DNA from: an uncultured Erythrobacter sp.
GTDB taxonomy: Bacteria; Pseudomonadota; Alphaproteobacteria; Sphingomonadales; Sphingomonadaceae
DNA: 64,000 nt
Assembly (NCBI GenBank): GCA_947502305.1
Contig: CANMZA010000002.1
Location: forward strand, 773,041-837,040
Reading direction: 5' to 3'
Shown in pieces: positions 25,474 to 35,573 of the stretch. The notes under the pieces were generated by a model. That model had not been told where the DNA came from, did no database searches, and saw only the letters and a list, made by a program, of their open reading frames with translations. Each line of letters opens with the position of its first letter. The first letter of the stretch is position 1. A program made the position numbers and the translations under genes.

Positions 25474-26274
25474 TTAGAGCGTAAAGCCTTCGCCGAGATA
25501 AAGACGCTTCACATTTTCATCCGCGACCAAAGCCTGCGGCGTGCCCGCGAACAACACTTGCCCGCCATATATAATGCAGGCGCGGTCGACGATATCCAGC
25601 GTCTCACGCACATTGTGATCGGTGATAAGCACGCCGATGCCGCGCCGTTTTAGATCTTTAACCAGGTCGCGAATATCGCTGATGGAAAGCGGGTCGATCC
25701 CGGCAAAGGGTTCATCCAGAAGCATAATCGAAGGTTTCGCCGCCAGCGCGCGCGCAATTTCGCAGCGGCGGCGTTCGCCGCCGGACAGCGCCATCGCCGG
25801 GCTGTCGCGCAATCGCTCTAGCCCAAATTCGCCGAGCAAGCGCTCCAGCTCCTCTGCCCGCGTCGCCGCATTGGGCTCAACCATTTCGAGGACGCAATTG
25901 ATATTCTGCTCAACCGTCATCCCGCGAAAGATACTGGTTTCCTGCGGCAGATATCCAAGGCCAAGGATCGCGCGGCGATACATGGGCAAATTAGTGACAT
26001 CTTCGCCATCCATCAAAATGCGGCCCGAATCGGGCTTCACCAGCCCCATGATCGAATAGAAACAGGTCGTTTTACCCGCGCCATTAGGGCCAAGCAGGCC
26101 GAGCACTTCGCCTTTTGCCACGGTCACTGAGATATCGGTCAGCACCGCGCGCTTGTCATAGCTTTTGGCGATCGAGATGACCTCTAGACCGCCCTCTGGC
26201 ATGGGCGTGCCGGTTTCAGAAGCGGTGTCTGTCTGCTCGTCGCTGAGTGTTTCCAGAATGGGTGTATCGCTCAT
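25474..26274 (-). CDS. lptB: LPS export ABC transporter ATPase LptB
   Basis: A 266-aa ABC ATPase of the Lpt bridge that extracts LPS (or, in organisms with sphingolipids, related glycolipids) from the inner membrane. Walker A GPNGAGKTT, the LptB-typical YLPQETSIFRGMTVEQNI, signature LSGGERRR, Walker B IMLLDEPFAGIDP and H-switch ITDHNVRETL. About 25 extra residues precede the usual start. ATG 26274 chosen; the longer ORF enters non-coding sequence. lptC/lptA are not seen just upstream. Confidence 0.92.
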   Translation of the reverse strand: MSDTPILETLSDEQTDTASETGTPMPEGGLEVISIAKSYDKRAVLTDISVTVAKGEVLGLLGPNGAGKTTCFYSIMGLVKPDSGRILMDGEDVTNLPMYRRAILGLGYLPQETSIFRGMTVEQNINCVLEMVEPNAATRAEELERLLGEFGLERLRDSPAMALSGGERRRCEIARALAAKPSIMLLDEPFAGIDPLSISDIRDLVKDLKRRGIGVLITDHNVRETLDIVDRACIIYGGQVLFAGTPQALVADENVKRLYLGEGFTL

Positions 26275-26526
26275 GCTGGTGAGTCTTAGCATTGTCATGG
26301 CCGCAGGAAAGAGGGGGAACACCCATTTTGGCAAGATTTTTGCTTTGTAGGCGATTTGGAGGCGGTGCGTTTGACAGCGCTCGGGCAAAAACGACGCATT
26401 TCGAGTGGCTTGCATCGAAAGTCTTGCGCGGCGTGCAACAATATTGCGTTTTGGTTACTGCGCTTGCAACATAGGCCGGTCTTTGAGATACTGCGGCTCA
26501 AGATACAACCGTTGGGGAGCGGATGA

Positions 26527-26898
26527 ATGAACGAGCTGTCACGGCAACAAGACGCGCTAGGCGCAAAGGCCGAAGGTCGCACCCGCGATTGGCGCAAGTC
26601 GATGAGCGACCATGTCGCCTACGCATTGCTGGTTTACACCGCCTTGCAAATCTTCCTGACCGTGAAGGCGCTCAGCCAAGGGTTTTCTTCAATTCTACCT
26701 TATGTCGCATTGGTGGTTTTGGTTGCTGCGATGATCCCGCTATGCCGCTGGTTTGAAAAACGCTGGGCTGGTCTCAGCGACGATCAAGCCGCTGATGTAA
26801 GCTATGCGGGTGCGTTCCGCCGCGATGCGGTCGGCCTTTGGCTGCTCGCAATCTGCTTGCCGCTTGCGCTGACAGCGATATTTAAAGCGATTCTATAA
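26527..26898 (+). CDS. Small membrane protein of unknown function
   Basis: A 123-aa protein with a charged N-terminus and three hydrophobic helices (VAYALLVYTALQIFLTV; ILPYVALVVLVAAMIPLC; VGLWLLAICLPLALTAIF). ATG 26527 follows a GGGGAG ribosome site. No family recognised; convergent with ppa. Confidence 0.7.
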   Translation: MNELSRQQDALGAKAEGRTRDWRKSMSDHVAYALLVYTALQIFLTVKALSQGFSSILPYVALVVLVAAMIPLCRWFEKRWAGLSDDQAADVSYAGAFRRDAVGLWLLAICLPLALTAIFKAIL

Positions 26899-26959
26899 AA
26901 CGACCCGTTGGCAAGGCGGCCAAGCACGCAGCGGCAAACCAACCACTGACCGCAGCCGC

Positions 26960-27487
26960 TTAGTTTCCGGCGCGTTCGATCGCTTCCAGCACGATTTGAC
27001 GCGCCTCTGCGCGGTCGCCCCATTTGCCGACACGGACCCATTTTTCGGCTTCTAGGTCTTTGTAATGGGTGAAGAAGTGCTCAATCTGCTGCATGATGAT
27101 TGAGGGCAAATCTTTGGTTTCCCCGACATCGGAATAATATGGGAAAGTGGTGTCGACCGGCACGCAGATCAATTTCTCGTCCCCGCCATGCTCGTCTTCC
27201 AAATTCAGCACACCGATTGGACGCGACTTCACAACGCATCCTGGAATGAACGGCGAACGTGCAATCACCAATGCGTCCAAAGGATCGCCATCTGGGCTCA
27301 GCGTATGCGGCACAAAACCATAATTGGCGGGATAACGCATGGGCGTGTGTAAAATCCGGTCCACAAACAAAGCGCCGGAGTCTTTATCGAATTCATATTT
27401 CACCGGCTCTCCGCCGGTTGGAACTTCGATGATGACATTCAATTCATCGGGGGGATTGGCACCGGTCGGGATTTTGTCGATACGCAT
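26960..27487 (-). CDS. ppa: Inorganic pyrophosphatase, family I
   Basis: A 175-aa soluble PPase hydrolysing PPi from biosynthesis. Active-site residues lie in KYEFDKDSGALFVDR, YPANYGFVPHTLSPDGDPLDALV (the D-x-D-P-x-D signature) and the DVGETKDLPS loop. ATG 27487 preferred over TTG 27493, with TAGGA nine bases upstream. Confidence 0.96.
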   Translation of the reverse strand: MRIDKIPTGANPPDELNVIIEVPTGGEPVKYEFDKDSGALFVDRILHTPMRYPANYGFVPHTLSPDGDPLDALVIARSPFIPGCVVKSRPIGVLNLEDEHGGDEKLICVPVDTTFPYYSDVGETKDLPSIIMQQIEHFFTHYKDLEAEKWVRVGKWGDRAEARQIVLEAIERAGN

Positions 27488-27622
27488 TTGCAAATTCCTA
27501 ATTGCGATAAAACGCTGGTCTGCGGCCCCTCTCCCAAAAGGCTATGAAAGGCCCGATAGCGACCTTGCGATATTGCGGCAAGTTCGAGTGTGCCCTAATC
27601 GCCCTCAAAACACGGGACATTT

Positions 27623-28921
27623 ATGAGCAAGAACACACCAAAAGCCATTCGCGGCACTCAGGATATTTTCGGCAATGATGCGGAGGCGTTCGCTTTTGTG
27701 GTCGAAACCTTTGAACGCGTGCGCAAGCTGTACCGTTTTCGCCGTGCAGAATTTCCTGTGTTTGAAAAAACCGAAGTGTTCGCACGCAGTCTGGGCGAGA
27801 CGACCGACGTGGTCTCAAAAGAAATGTATTCCTTTGAGGATCGCGGTGGGGACTCGCTCACTTTGCGTCCTGAGTTTACCGCCGGAATTGCGCGTGCGTT
27901 TTTGACCAATGGTTGGCAGCAATTTGCGCCGCTCAAAGTCGCGACGCATGGCCCCCTGTTCCGGTACGAGCGCCCGCAAAAGGGCCGCTATCGCCAGTTT
28001 CACCAGATTGATGCCGAGATTATCGGTGCGGCTGATCCGCAAGCGGATGTAGAATTGCTGGCGATGGCTGATCAATTGCTGCGTGAGCTGGGGATTGCGG
28101 ATGTCACTTTGCATCTCAACACATTGGGCGATGGGGAAAGCCGTGATGCTTGGCGGGCAGGCCTAATCGAATATTTCCGTGCGGTAGAAGGGCAATTGTC
28201 CGAAGAATCGCAGGAGCGACTGGAGAAAAACCCGCTGCGGATTCTCGATAGCAAAGATCGCCGTGATCAGCAGTTTTTGGCAGATTCTCCAAAAATCGAC
28301 CAATATTTGTCCGATGACGCGCGCGCATTTTTCCAAGCTGTGACGGACGGTTTGGACGCGGCGGGCGTCAAATGGGTGCGATCTGAAAATTTGGTGCGCG
28401 GGCTCGATTATTACCGCCACACAGCCTTCGAATTTATCCCTGATGAGGGCAGTGCCTCGTCGCAGGCGCTGGGCAGTCAAAGCACCGTTTTAGGCGGCGG
28501 GCGTTATGATGGGTTGATGCAATCGCTTAGCGGGCCGGCAACACCTGCGGTGGGTTGGGCCGCAGGGATTGAACGTCTGGCTATGCTTGTGGGCCATCGT
28601 GACCCCGAACCACTCGAAGCAATGGTTTTGGTCGAGCATGATGATGGGCTGGCGATTGGCAATGAATTGCTGGCAAAACTGCGCAGCGGCGGCATTGTCG
28701 CGGACATTATCGCATCGGGATCGGTGAAGAAGCGGTACGATAAGGCGATGAAGCAGCAACCACGCCATATTCTGCGCATCAACGAGACAGGGTATTACCA
28801 GCTTACCGAGGGCACTGAAGGCTGCACTGAAGGCAGCACTGAAGGCAGCACTGAAGGCAGCGCCGCACGGATCGAGGCCGCGATTGGTCTGAGCGCCGCG
28901 CCCGGCGCGGCTGGCCAGTAA
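27623..28921 (+). CDS. hisS: Histidyl-tRNA synthetase with a 12-bp repeat expansion near the C-terminus
   Basis: A 432-aa class II synthetase. Motif 2 region [20 protein letters not shown] and the histidine-A signature [15 protein letters not shown] are clear, as is the C-terminal anticodon domain start. Near the end, in the anticodon-binding domain, four in-frame copies of ACT GAA GGC WGC (28814-28861) add TEG(C/S) repeats, preceded by one degenerate copy. First gene of a translation-linked run with prfA, one base apart. Confidence 0.95.
   Translation: MSKNTPKAIRGTQDIFGNDAEAFAFVVETFERVRKLYRFRRAEFPVFEKTEVFARSLGETTDVVSKEMYSFEDRGGDSLTLRPEFTAGIARAFLTNGWQQFAPLKVATHGPLFRYERPQKGRYRQFHQIDAEIIGAADPQADVELLAMADQLLRELGIADVTLHLNTLGDGESRDAWRAGLIEYFRAVEGQLSEESQERLEKNPLRILDSKDRRDQQFLADSPKIDQYLSDDARAFFQAVTDGLDAAGVKWVRSENLVRGLDYYRHTAFEFIPDEGSASSQALGSQSTVLGGGRYDGLMQSLSGPATPAVGWAAGIERLAMLVGHRDPEPLEAMVLVEHDDGLAIGNELLAKLRSGGIVADIIASGSVKKRYDKAMKQQPRHILRINETGYYQLTEGTEGCTEGSTEGSTEGSAARIEAAIGLSAAPGAAGQ
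28814..28861 (+). repeat. Four tandem 12-bp units inside hisS
   Basis: Unit ACTGAAGGCAGC, first copy with TGC for AGC. Multiples of three, so the frame is kept. A degenerate copy (ACC GAG GGC) lies just before. Confidence 0.9.
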
Positions 28922-28922
28922 T

Positions 28923-29990
28923 ATGCGCATCCCGCCCGAGCGTCTTGATCAGATCATCAACCGGTTCGCCGAACTCGAAGCGCGCATGGCGTCTGGCACT
29001 TTGGAAGGCGATGCTTTCGTTCAGGCAAGCCGCGATTACGCTGAACTGGAGCCGGTGGCGAAGGTCGCTGCGCAAGTGAAGGATATGCGCGGCGAAATTG
29101 CGGGGCTTGAAGACATGCTCAGCGACCCGGAAATGAAAGCGATGGCACAAGAGGAACTATCCGCCATCACCGCCGCTTTGCCAGAAAAGGAACGCGCGCT
29201 GGCTATCGCATTGCTGCCGCGTGACCGCGCCGATGCAAAGCCCGCAATGCTTGAGATTCGCGCCGGGACCGGCGGGGATGAGGCGGCTTTGTTCGCGGGC
29301 GATCTCTTCCGCATGTATGAACGCTTTGCCGCCGACAATGGCTGGAAGGTTGAGCCAGTTAGCATGAGCGCGTCAGAAGTGGGCGGTTTTAAAGAGGTCG
29401 TCGCCAACATCACCGGCACAGGCGTGTTCGCAAAGCTGAAATTTGAAAGCGGCGTTCACCGCGTTCAGCGTGTTCCCGTGACCGAAAGCGGCGGGCGCAT
29501 TCACACATCCGCCGCGACAGTCGCCATTCTGCCCGAACCGGATGACGTGGACATCAAGATTGAGGACAAAGACCTCAAAATCGACACGTACCGCGCCAGC
29601 GGAGCGGGCGGTCAGCATGTCAACACCACCGACAGCGCGATCCGCATCACGCATGAACCAAGCGGCCTGGTCGTGACCTGCCAAGACGGGCGCAGCCAGC
29701 ACAAGAACCGTGAAAAGGCGATGCAGGTCTTGCGCGCACGGCTCTATGAAAAAACCCGCGATGAGGCCCAAGGCGCAGAGGCAGAGGCGCGCAAAGCCAT
29801 GGTCGGCAGCGGGGATAGGTCGGAACGCATTCGCACCTATAATTTCCCCCAAGGGCGCGTGACAGATCACCGGATCGGCCTGACGCTTCACAAGCTAGAA
29901 GAAGTGCTGGCCGGGCCGGGCTTGCCAGAATTGATCGAGGCGCTGATTGCTGAAGATGAAGGCAAACGGCTGGCTGCGCTTGCCGATTGA
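28923..29990 (+). CDS. prfA: Peptide chain release factor 1
   Basis: A 355-aa RF1 reading UAA/UAG. The catalytic GGQ is in [16 protein letters not shown], and the stop-codon recognition P-x-T-class loop lies in the preceding domain. One base separates it from hisS; the next gene encodes the methyltransferase that modifies its GGQ glutamine. Confidence 0.96.
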   Translation: MRIPPERLDQIINRFAELEARMASGTLEGDAFVQASRDYAELEPVAKVAAQVKDMRGEIAGLEDMLSDPEMKAMAQEELSAITAALPEKERALAIALLPRDRADAKPAMLEIRAGTGGDEAALFAGDLFRMYERFAADNGWKVEPVSMSASEVGGFKEVVANITGTGVFAKLKFESGVHRVQRVPVTESGGRIHTSAATVAILPEPDDVDIKIEDKDLKIDTYRASGAGGQHVNTTDSAIRITHEPSGLVVTCQDGRSQHKNREKAMQVLRARLYEKTRDEAQGAEAEARKAMVGSGDRSERIRTYNFPQGRVTDHRIGLTLHKLEEVLAGPGLPELIEALIAEDEGKRLAALAD

Positions 29991-30015
29991 TGCGGGCGGC
30001 TGCACCGGGGCGCAT

Positions 30016-30849
30016 ATGAGTATGTCTGAAGCCATTCGAACCGCAGCGCGGCGTTTGGAGCCGGCCAGTGACACGGCGCGGCTGGATGCCGAATTGTTGA
30101 TGGCGCATGCGCTTGGCGTCAGCAGATCGAGCCTGTTGATCAATATGGGGCGTCCGGATTGGGATGTTCCGTCTGCCTTTGACAGCCTGATTGAACGCCG
30201 CACATTGCAAGAGCCGGTGGCCTATATCCTCGGGTATCAGGAATTTTACGGCCGCGAATTTTGCGTTGGCCCAGACGTGTTGATCCCGCGCGCGGATAGC
30301 GAGACGTTGATCGATGCAGCTTTGGAATTGGCCCCGGATTCAAAATGCATCCTTGATCTAGGGACGGGTTCGGGCGTGTTACTGATTACGATGCTGCTGG
30401 AACTTCGCGGTGCGAGCGGTATCGCCACCGATATGTCTGCCGCAGCGTTAGCGATTGCGCAAAAGAATGCAGAGCGGCTCGGTTTGTCTGAGACGCAGGC
30501 GCGTTTCACGCGCGCTGATTGGCGGCAATCTGATTGGCGGGAGGGATTGGGCATGTTTGATCTTATCCTTTGCAATCCGCCCTATGTGGAAACGGGCGCG
30601 GCGCTCGGGCTTAATGTGCGCGATTTTGAGCCGCATAGTGCCTTGTTCGCTGGCGCGGATGGCTTGGATGATTACCGCATTTTGATCCCGCAATTCGGCG
30701 CACTAATGAAGTCAGGCGGCACCGTCATTCTGGAGATTGGCGCGCAGCAGGGCGCAAGTGTCAGCGCCTTGGCTGAGGCGGCGGGCTTTGTTGCTGAGTT
30801 GCGCAGCGATCTTGCTGGCCGCTCGCGCGCCGTCATTCTTCGTCTCTAA
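30016..30849 (+). CDS. prmC: Release factor glutamine methyltransferase PrmC
   Basis: A 277-aa SAM-dependent enzyme that methylates the GGQ glutamine of release factors. N-terminal helical domain, LIPRADSETLIDAAL, motif I ILDLGTGSGVLLITML and the glutamine-binding NPPYVE. ATG 30016 or 30022 both plausible; upstream ORF extension lies inside prfA. Confidence 0.93.
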   Translation: MSMSEAIRTAARRLEPASDTARLDAELLMAHALGVSRSSLLINMGRPDWDVPSAFDSLIERRTLQEPVAYILGYQEFYGREFCVGPDVLIPRADSETLIDAALELAPDSKCILDLGTGSGVLLITMLLELRGASGIATDMSAAALAIAQKNAERLGLSETQARFTRADWRQSDWREGLGMFDLILCNPPYVETGAALGLNVRDFEPHSALFAGADGLDDYRILIPQFGALMKSGGTVILEIGAQQGASVSALAEAAGFVAELRSDLAGRSRAVILRL

Positions 30850-31164
30850 TCCAGCAGGCCATGAAATGGGGCAAAACGCTGAGGGGGCTTGGCAAAGCCA
30901 ATTCGGCTCGCTACGCCTTGTAACCGACCTATCAAACGGCCCTTTGGTTCGGATTGGTTGGGTCAAGCTCCGAATCACTGCTATTGTGGACCGCGTGGGT
31001 CACCCCCTTGGTCCGTCCTTAGCGGGCGCGTTCAATTGATTGAGCGAGTTTGAAAATGGGCCTGTTTCAAAAGGCCCAGATTTAAGGATCAGGTTTGAAA
31101 ATCCACTGGCGGGCAAGCGCACCACGAAAACGCGCCGAAGCCACGGAATTAGGATACACTTCCT
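30850..31164. other. Intergenic region prmC-DUF4167
   Basis: 315 bp. A hairpin TGGGCCT/AGGCCCA sits at 31057-31078 without a T run, and AGGA near 31150 serves the next gene. No ORF of quality was seen; promoter boxes were not identified with confidence. Confidence 0.4.
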
Positions 31165-31923
31165 TTGAATAACAATCGTAACAACAATCGCCGCCGCGGC
31201 CGCGGAAATCGCAACAATCAAGGCGGCGGTGCGGGCAATCAGCTCAATCGGATCGACAGCCGCGCACGTGGCAATGCGCCGCAATTGCTCGACAAGTATA
31301 AAAAGCTTGCTCAGGACGCGCAGCACAATGGCGACCGGGTTCAGGCCGAATATTTCCTGCAATTTGCTGACCACTATTTCCGCGTTATCGCCGATAACAA
31401 AGCGCGTCAGGAAGAAGCGCGAGCAAAGCGCAATGAAGGCCGTGAGCAGGGCGGTGACGATGCCGATGATGGCGAAGATAATGGCAGCCGGCGCAATGAA
31501 GGGCGTTCAAATAATCGCGGCGATAATCGCGGCGAGGGGCGCGGTGATGGCCGGAATGAGGGCCGCGGAGATGGCCGCCGGGACAGCAATCGCCGTTCAC
31601 GCGGACGCCGTGATGAGCAGGACGAAGGCAATTTCGGTGATTCGGGTGAAAATCAGGGCGAAGGCGAGGCCGGTGTAGAAGGCGAAACCGCCACCACCGA
31701 AGAAGCGCCCAAGCCAAAGCGCCGCGCGCGCAAGCCAAAATCTGATGATACGGATGCTGGATCTGGCGATACGGCAGAGGCCCCGCGCCGCAAGCCGCGC
31801 GCGAGCCGAGCTAAGCCAAAGCCCAAGGATGACGGTGAAAGCGGTCTCGACTCCTCGGTTCTTCCGCCAGCGATTGGCGGTGATGACAAAGGCGGCGACG
31901 ATACACTCGAAGCGGTCAGTTAA
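31165..31923 (+). CDS. DUF4167 protein, probable RNA-binding, very charged
   Basis: A 252-aa protein from TTG 31165, preceded by TTAGGA. The N-terminus is Asn/Arg/Gly-rich (MNNNRNNNRRRGRGNRNN), followed by the DUF4167 core ARGNAPQLLDKYKKLAQDAQHNGDRVQAEYF and FADHYFRVI. The rest is a long disordered tail of RGEGRGD-like and KPKRRARK stretches. RGG-type composition suggests RNA binding; family function is unproven. Confidence 0.82.
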   Translation: MNNNRNNNRRRGRGNRNNQGGGAGNQLNRIDSRARGNAPQLLDKYKKLAQDAQHNGDRVQAEYFLQFADHYFRVIADNKARQEEARAKRNEGREQGGDDADDGEDNGSRRNEGRSNNRGDNRGEGRGDGRNEGRGDGRRDSNRRSRGRRDEQDEGNFGDSGENQGEGEAGVEGETATTEEAPKPKRRARKPKSDDTDAGSGDTAEAPRRKPRASRAKPKPKDDGESGLDSSVLPPAIGGDDKGGDDTLEAVS

Positions 31924-31939
31924 GACTGACATCTGATCG

Positions 31940-33634
31940 ATGGCCGATCACGCGCAGTTGAAGGGCGAAGAAGCTGCATCCCCAAATAGCGCCGCTGCAA
32001 TCGGAATTTGGCACAGGCTGACAGCTTTCTCAGCCGCCTGGCCAGGTTTTGTGGCGGGCGCGCTGGGCCTTGTAACAGCGACAGGATTTCCGCCGCTGCA
32101 CGCTTGGTGGATTGCACTTCCGGCGCTTGCACTGTTTGTTGCGCATATTCGCGCAGCGCCAACGCGGCGCAGTGCATTTTGGCGGGGCTGGGTTTTTGGC
32201 TGGGCGCATTTGACGCTTGCCAACAATTGGATCGCGACTGCCTTCACGCATCAGGCAAAAATGCCGGAGGCTCTGGGCTGGGCCGCGGTGCCGCTGCTGT
32301 GCATCTATTTGGCGGTCTATCCGGCTTTGGCCGCATTGGCGGTGCATTTGCTGGCGCGCCGGGCGGGGTCAATTGCGTTTGGGATCATGTTTGCCGCCGC
32401 TTGGATTGTAGCAGAATGGCTGCGCAGCTGGGTGTTCACCGGCTATCCTTGGCCTCCGCTAGGGCTAATCTTGCTGGGCGATTGGGGCAGTCCGGGATTG
32501 GCGCGGCTGCTGCCGTGGCTGGGCACCTATGCTCTGTCTGGCGTGACCATCCTCATTGCCACTACTTTGCTGCTTTTTGGTTCTGAGCGTCCGAAACAGG
32601 GCGGGGCGATTGCGGCGGTGTTGGCGGTCATTGCCGCAATGGTGTGGCCAGGATCGCATGTCGTTGCTGAGGCAGAAGGTCAGGCAGAAGCCGTGCGCTT
32701 TACGCTGGTGCAGCCTTATATCCCGCAAGATGAAATCAATGACGGCTCACAATTTGAGGCGCAATTCCTCAGGCTGGCGGAGCCGACAATCGAATCCCGA
32801 GAGCAATCCCGCGTCGTTTTGTGGCCAGAGGGGACCATCCCCGATTATCTCGAATCCGGCTATCCCCAGCGTTATTATGATCGGATGACCTTTGGCCAAG
32901 ATCCTGAGGCGGCGCTGGGGCGCATCGGGCAAGTTATCGGGTCTGAATCGACATTGCTCACCGGGGTCGTCAATCTGAATATTGGCGCGCGCGAAGATGG
33001 CAGTTTAGGTGCGCTTTCGGCGCGCAATTCGGTTGTCGGGATCAATGGGCAAGGCGACCTGACACACCATTATGCGAAGGCGCATTTGGTCCCTTATGGC
33101 GAATATTTGCCCTTGGAATGGATGCTTGGCCCATTGGGTCTGGCGCGGCTGTCTGCTGGGGCGATCCCCTATATTCCTGGGCCGGGTGCTCAAACGCTTG
33201 ATCTTGGCGAACATGGGCGCGCTGGCGTTCAAATTTGCTATGAAATTGTGTTCTCTGGCCAAGTCGTCGATCGCAATGATCGTCCCGATTATCTCTTCAA
33301 CCCGTCCAATGATGGTTGGTTCGGTCAATGGGGTCCGCCGCAACATCTGGCGCAGGCGCGGATGCGGGCGATCGAAGAAGGTTTGCCGGTGCTGCGCGCG
33401 ACCACGACGGGCATCAGCGCCGTAATCAATGCAGATGGCATCGTGCTTCAAACAATCGCCTCAGGCAAAGCGGACAAGCTCGAAGGCTTCATTCCGCCGA
33501 GCCATCCGCCGACCCTGTTTGCAAAGCTGGGCAATGCCCTGCCGCTGCTATGGGCGGCACTGCTTGCGGTGCTAAGCCTTTGCATGGGCTTTGGCCTTCC
33601 AAGATTGCTTGCGCTGCGCGCGGTGCGCGGCTAA
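31940..33634 (+). CDS. lnt: Apolipoprotein N-acyltransferase
   Basis: A 564-aa inner-membrane enzyme adding the third acyl chain to lipoproteins. Several N-terminal TM helices precede a nitrilase-like domain with the catalytic triad: Glu in VLWPEGTIPD, Lys in HHYAKAHLVPYGEYLP, Cys in GVQICYEIVF. A final TM follows. Many lipoproteins in this window are potential substrates. 16 bp after DUF4167, so possibly cotranscribed. Confidence 0.93.
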   Translation: MADHAQLKGEEAASPNSAAAIGIWHRLTAFSAAWPGFVAGALGLVTATGFPPLHAWWIALPALALFVAHIRAAPTRRSAFWRGWVFGWAHLTLANNWIATAFTHQAKMPEALGWAAVPLLCIYLAVYPALAALAVHLLARRAGSIAFGIMFAAAWIVAEWLRSWVFTGYPWPPLGLILLGDWGSPGLARLLPWLGTYALSGVTILIATTLLLFGSERPKQGGAIAAVLAVIAAMVWPGSHVVAEAEGQAEAVRFTLVQPYIPQDEINDGSQFEAQFLRLAEPTIESREQSRVVLWPEGTIPDYLESGYPQRYYDRMTFGQDPEAALGRIGQVIGSESTLLTGVVNLNIGAREDGSLGALSARNSVVGINGQGDLTHHYAKAHLVPYGEYLPLEWMLGPLGLARLSAGAIPYIPGPGAQTLDLGEHGRAGVQICYEIVFSGQVVDRNDRPDYLFNPSNDGWFGQWGPPQHLAQARMRAIEEGLPVLRATTTGISAVINADGIVLQTIASGKADKLEGFIPPSHPPTLFAKLGNALPLLWAALLAVLSLCMGFGLPRLLALRAVRG

Positions 33635-33739
33635 TGCTGCGATCAGACATAAAGGTTTCCTTATATCTGCATAGGGAGGCCAATTCTGGCAGCATGAACC
33701 CAAACGGTTTGCGCTGAAGACCCCCTTCGAGGAAACATT

Positions 33740-34987
33740 ATGCGCAGCGACTATCTTTTTACTTCCGAAAGCGTTTCTGAGGGGCATCCAGACAAAGTTT
33801 CTGATCAAATTTCTGACGCGATTGTCGATCTGATGCTGGGCAAAGACCCAGAGGCCCGCGTCGCTTGCGAAACCATGACCACAACGCAGCGTGTTGTTCT
33901 GTCAGGCGAAATTCGCTGCGCGCCGATGTATGATACGACTCGCGATGATTGGAAATACAACAGTTATTGGGCACCCGGTGCGCGCGATGAAATCGAAAGC
34001 GCCGTGCGCCAGACGGTCGCTGAAATCGGCTATGAGCAGACCGGCTTTCATTGGGAAACGCTGACATTTGAAAACCATCTTCACGGGCAATCCTCTGAAA
34101 TTGCGCAAGGGGTTGATGCTGGTGATGATGGCTCCAACAAGGATGAAGGCGCCGGCGATCAAGGCATTATGTTCGGTTTCGCATGCGACGAAACACCGGA
34201 TTTGATGCCTGCGACGCTCGATTACAGTCACAAAATTCTCGAACAATTGGCCGCCGACCGCAAAGACGGCACTGCACCATTTCTGGAACCGGATGCGAAG
34301 AGCCAAGTCACGTTGCGCTATGAAAATGGCAAGCCGGTTGCCTGCACCGCAGTGGTTGTGTCGAGCCAGCACGCAAAGGGGTATCATGAAGGCGAAAAAG
34401 AAGCCGAATTGAAAGCCTATGTGAAAGCGGTGGTGAGCGGAATTCTGCCAGCGGGCTTCATCAGCGATGAAACCGTTTGGCACATCAATCCAACCGGCGC
34501 GTTTGAAATTGGTGGGCCAGATGGTGATGCGGGCCTTACCGGGCGCAAAATCATCGTCGATACTTATGGCGGCGCATCACCCCATGGCGGCGGCGCATTC
34601 AGCGGCAAAGACCCAACCAAGGTTGACCGCAGCGCAGCCTATATCACGCGCTATCTTGCGAAAAATGTGGTGGCCGCTGGTTTGGCGAAACGTTGCACTA
34701 TTCAGATCGCCTACGCCATTGGTGTTTCGGAGCCTTTGTCACTGTATGTCGACACGCATGGCACCGCCGCCGACGGCGTCAATGATGCGAAACTTGAAGA
34801 GGCAATTCACTCCATTGCCAGCCTTGGCGGGCTGACACCGCGCGGCATTCGCACGCATTTGGGTCTGAATATTCCGATCTATCGCAAAAGCGCAGCCTAT
34901 GGTCATTTCGGCCGAAAGGCAGAAGGCGACTTTTTCCCTTGGGAACGCACCGATCTGGTCGAAGAATTGAAGGCGGCGATGGCTTAA
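33740..34987 (+). CDS. metK: S-adenosylmethionine synthetase
   Basis: A 415-aa MetK making SAM from Met and ATP. Opening [32 protein letters not shown] and the glycine loop [19 protein letters not shown] are all present. It is about 20-30 residues longer than E. coli MetK, as usual in alphaproteobacteria. The 105-bp leader was inspected for SAM riboswitch patterns; none was recognised. Confidence 0.96.
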   Translation: MRSDYLFTSESVSEGHPDKVSDQISDAIVDLMLGKDPEARVACETMTTTQRVVLSGEIRCAPMYDTTRDDWKYNSYWAPGARDEIESAVRQTVAEIGYEQTGFHWETLTFENHLHGQSSEIAQGVDAGDDGSNKDEGAGDQGIMFGFACDETPDLMPATLDYSHKILEQLAADRKDGTAPFLEPDAKSQVTLRYENGKPVACTAVVVSSQHAKGYHEGEKEAELKAYVKAVVSGILPAGFISDETVWHINPTGAFEIGGPDGDAGLTGRKIIVDTYGGASPHGGGAFSGKDPTKVDRSAAYITRYLAKNVVAAGLAKRCTIQIAYAIGVSEPLSLYVDTHGTAADGVNDAKLEEAIHSIASLGGLTPRGIRTHLGLNIPIYRKSAAYGHFGRKAEGDFFPWERTDLVEELKAAMA

Positions 34988-35010
34988 GCAGCCATTTTCT
35001 GCCAATCAAA

Positions 35011-35042
35011 AAAGGGCGCCCCGCATCGGGAGCGCCCTTTTG
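35011..35042. terminator. Bidirectional terminator between metK and the 130-aa membrane protein
   Basis: Stem AAAGGGCGC (35011-35019)/GCGCCCTTT (35032-35040) with inner CCC/GGG, A run to the left and T run to the right. Confidence 0.8.
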
Positions 35043-35051
35043 TTTGCGTGA

Positions 35052-35444
35052 TTACGCTTCGAACTGACCGGCTTTGGATGCCCATTGTTCTTCGCGGAAC
35101 CAATGGCCCACTTTGCGGCCAAATTTGGCGATGGCGTTCATGTTGAAAAAGTGCATGAGGCCCAGCACGACGACCACGATCCCAACCTTACTGCTGAGGA
35201 ATTGGACCGCCTCCACCGCACTTTCCGGCGGATTGCCAAATCGCAGAGTCAGCAAGATCCATCCCAGATTGAGCAGGTAGAACCCGACCACCAACAGGTG
35301 GTTGGTTGACGCCGCAAGCAATTGGTCATGACCGAAACATTCGGTCAGGAAAACAAACCCATTTTTTGATAAAGTCCGTGCAACCCAAACGGTGAGTGCG
35401 ATGCTGATACCGAGATAGGCACAATAGGATAAAAGGGCGTACAT
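35052..35444 (-). CDS. 130-aa membrane protein, likely target of the neighbouring GbsR/MarR-type regulator
   Basis: Three to four TM helices: YALLSYCAYLGISIALTVWVA, LLVVGFYLLNLGWILLTLRF and VGIVVVVLGLMHFFNMNAI, with a cytosolic or periplasmic loop SKNGFVFLTECFGHDQLL. No family was recognised. A 20-bp near-palindrome (35459-35478) directly upstream matches the one before the adjacent regulator gene, so the two are probably co-controlled. Genes are on the same strand, 129 bp apart. Confidence 0.75.
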   Translation of the reverse strand: MYALLSYCAYLGISIALTVWVARTLSKNGFVFLTECFGHDQLLAASTNHLLVVGFYLLNLGWILLTLRFGNPPESAVEAVQFLSSKVGIVVVVLGLMHFFNMNAIAKFGRKVGHWFREEQWASKAGQFEA

Positions 35445-35458
35445 CTTTAACTCCTGTT

Positions 35459-35478
35459 ATTTCTGTAATTAATGAAAT
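35459..35478. promoter_or_regulatory. Operator copy 2, upstream of the membrane protein
   Basis: ATTTCTGTAATTAATGAAAT; the left half is identical and the right half near-identical to the perfect palindrome at 36135-36154. It lies 15 bp upstream of the start codon at 35444. Confidence 0.75.
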
Positions 35479-35573
35479 CAGTGGATGTGGTTTTGGATCA
35501 TACCTTGGTACTCGTGTTGCTCTTTTAAAAATCGTGGCGGTGGGCTGGCCCTTTGGTGCGGGCGCGATGCCGT

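Noticed and set aside
28805..28861. Short tandem repeat as a possible CRISPR
   Set aside because: Units are only 12 bp, adjoining without spacers and in frame with hisS; no cas gene in the window.
31407..31889. Ser/Pro/Arg-rich antisense ORFs opposite DUF4167
   Set aside because: Low-complexity mirror images of the disordered DUF4167 tail, no RBS.
33635..33739. SAM riboswitch upstream of metK
   Set aside because: The 105-bp leader was scanned for SAM-II, SAM/SAH and SAM-I style conserved cores; none was recognised. A covariance-model search would settle it.
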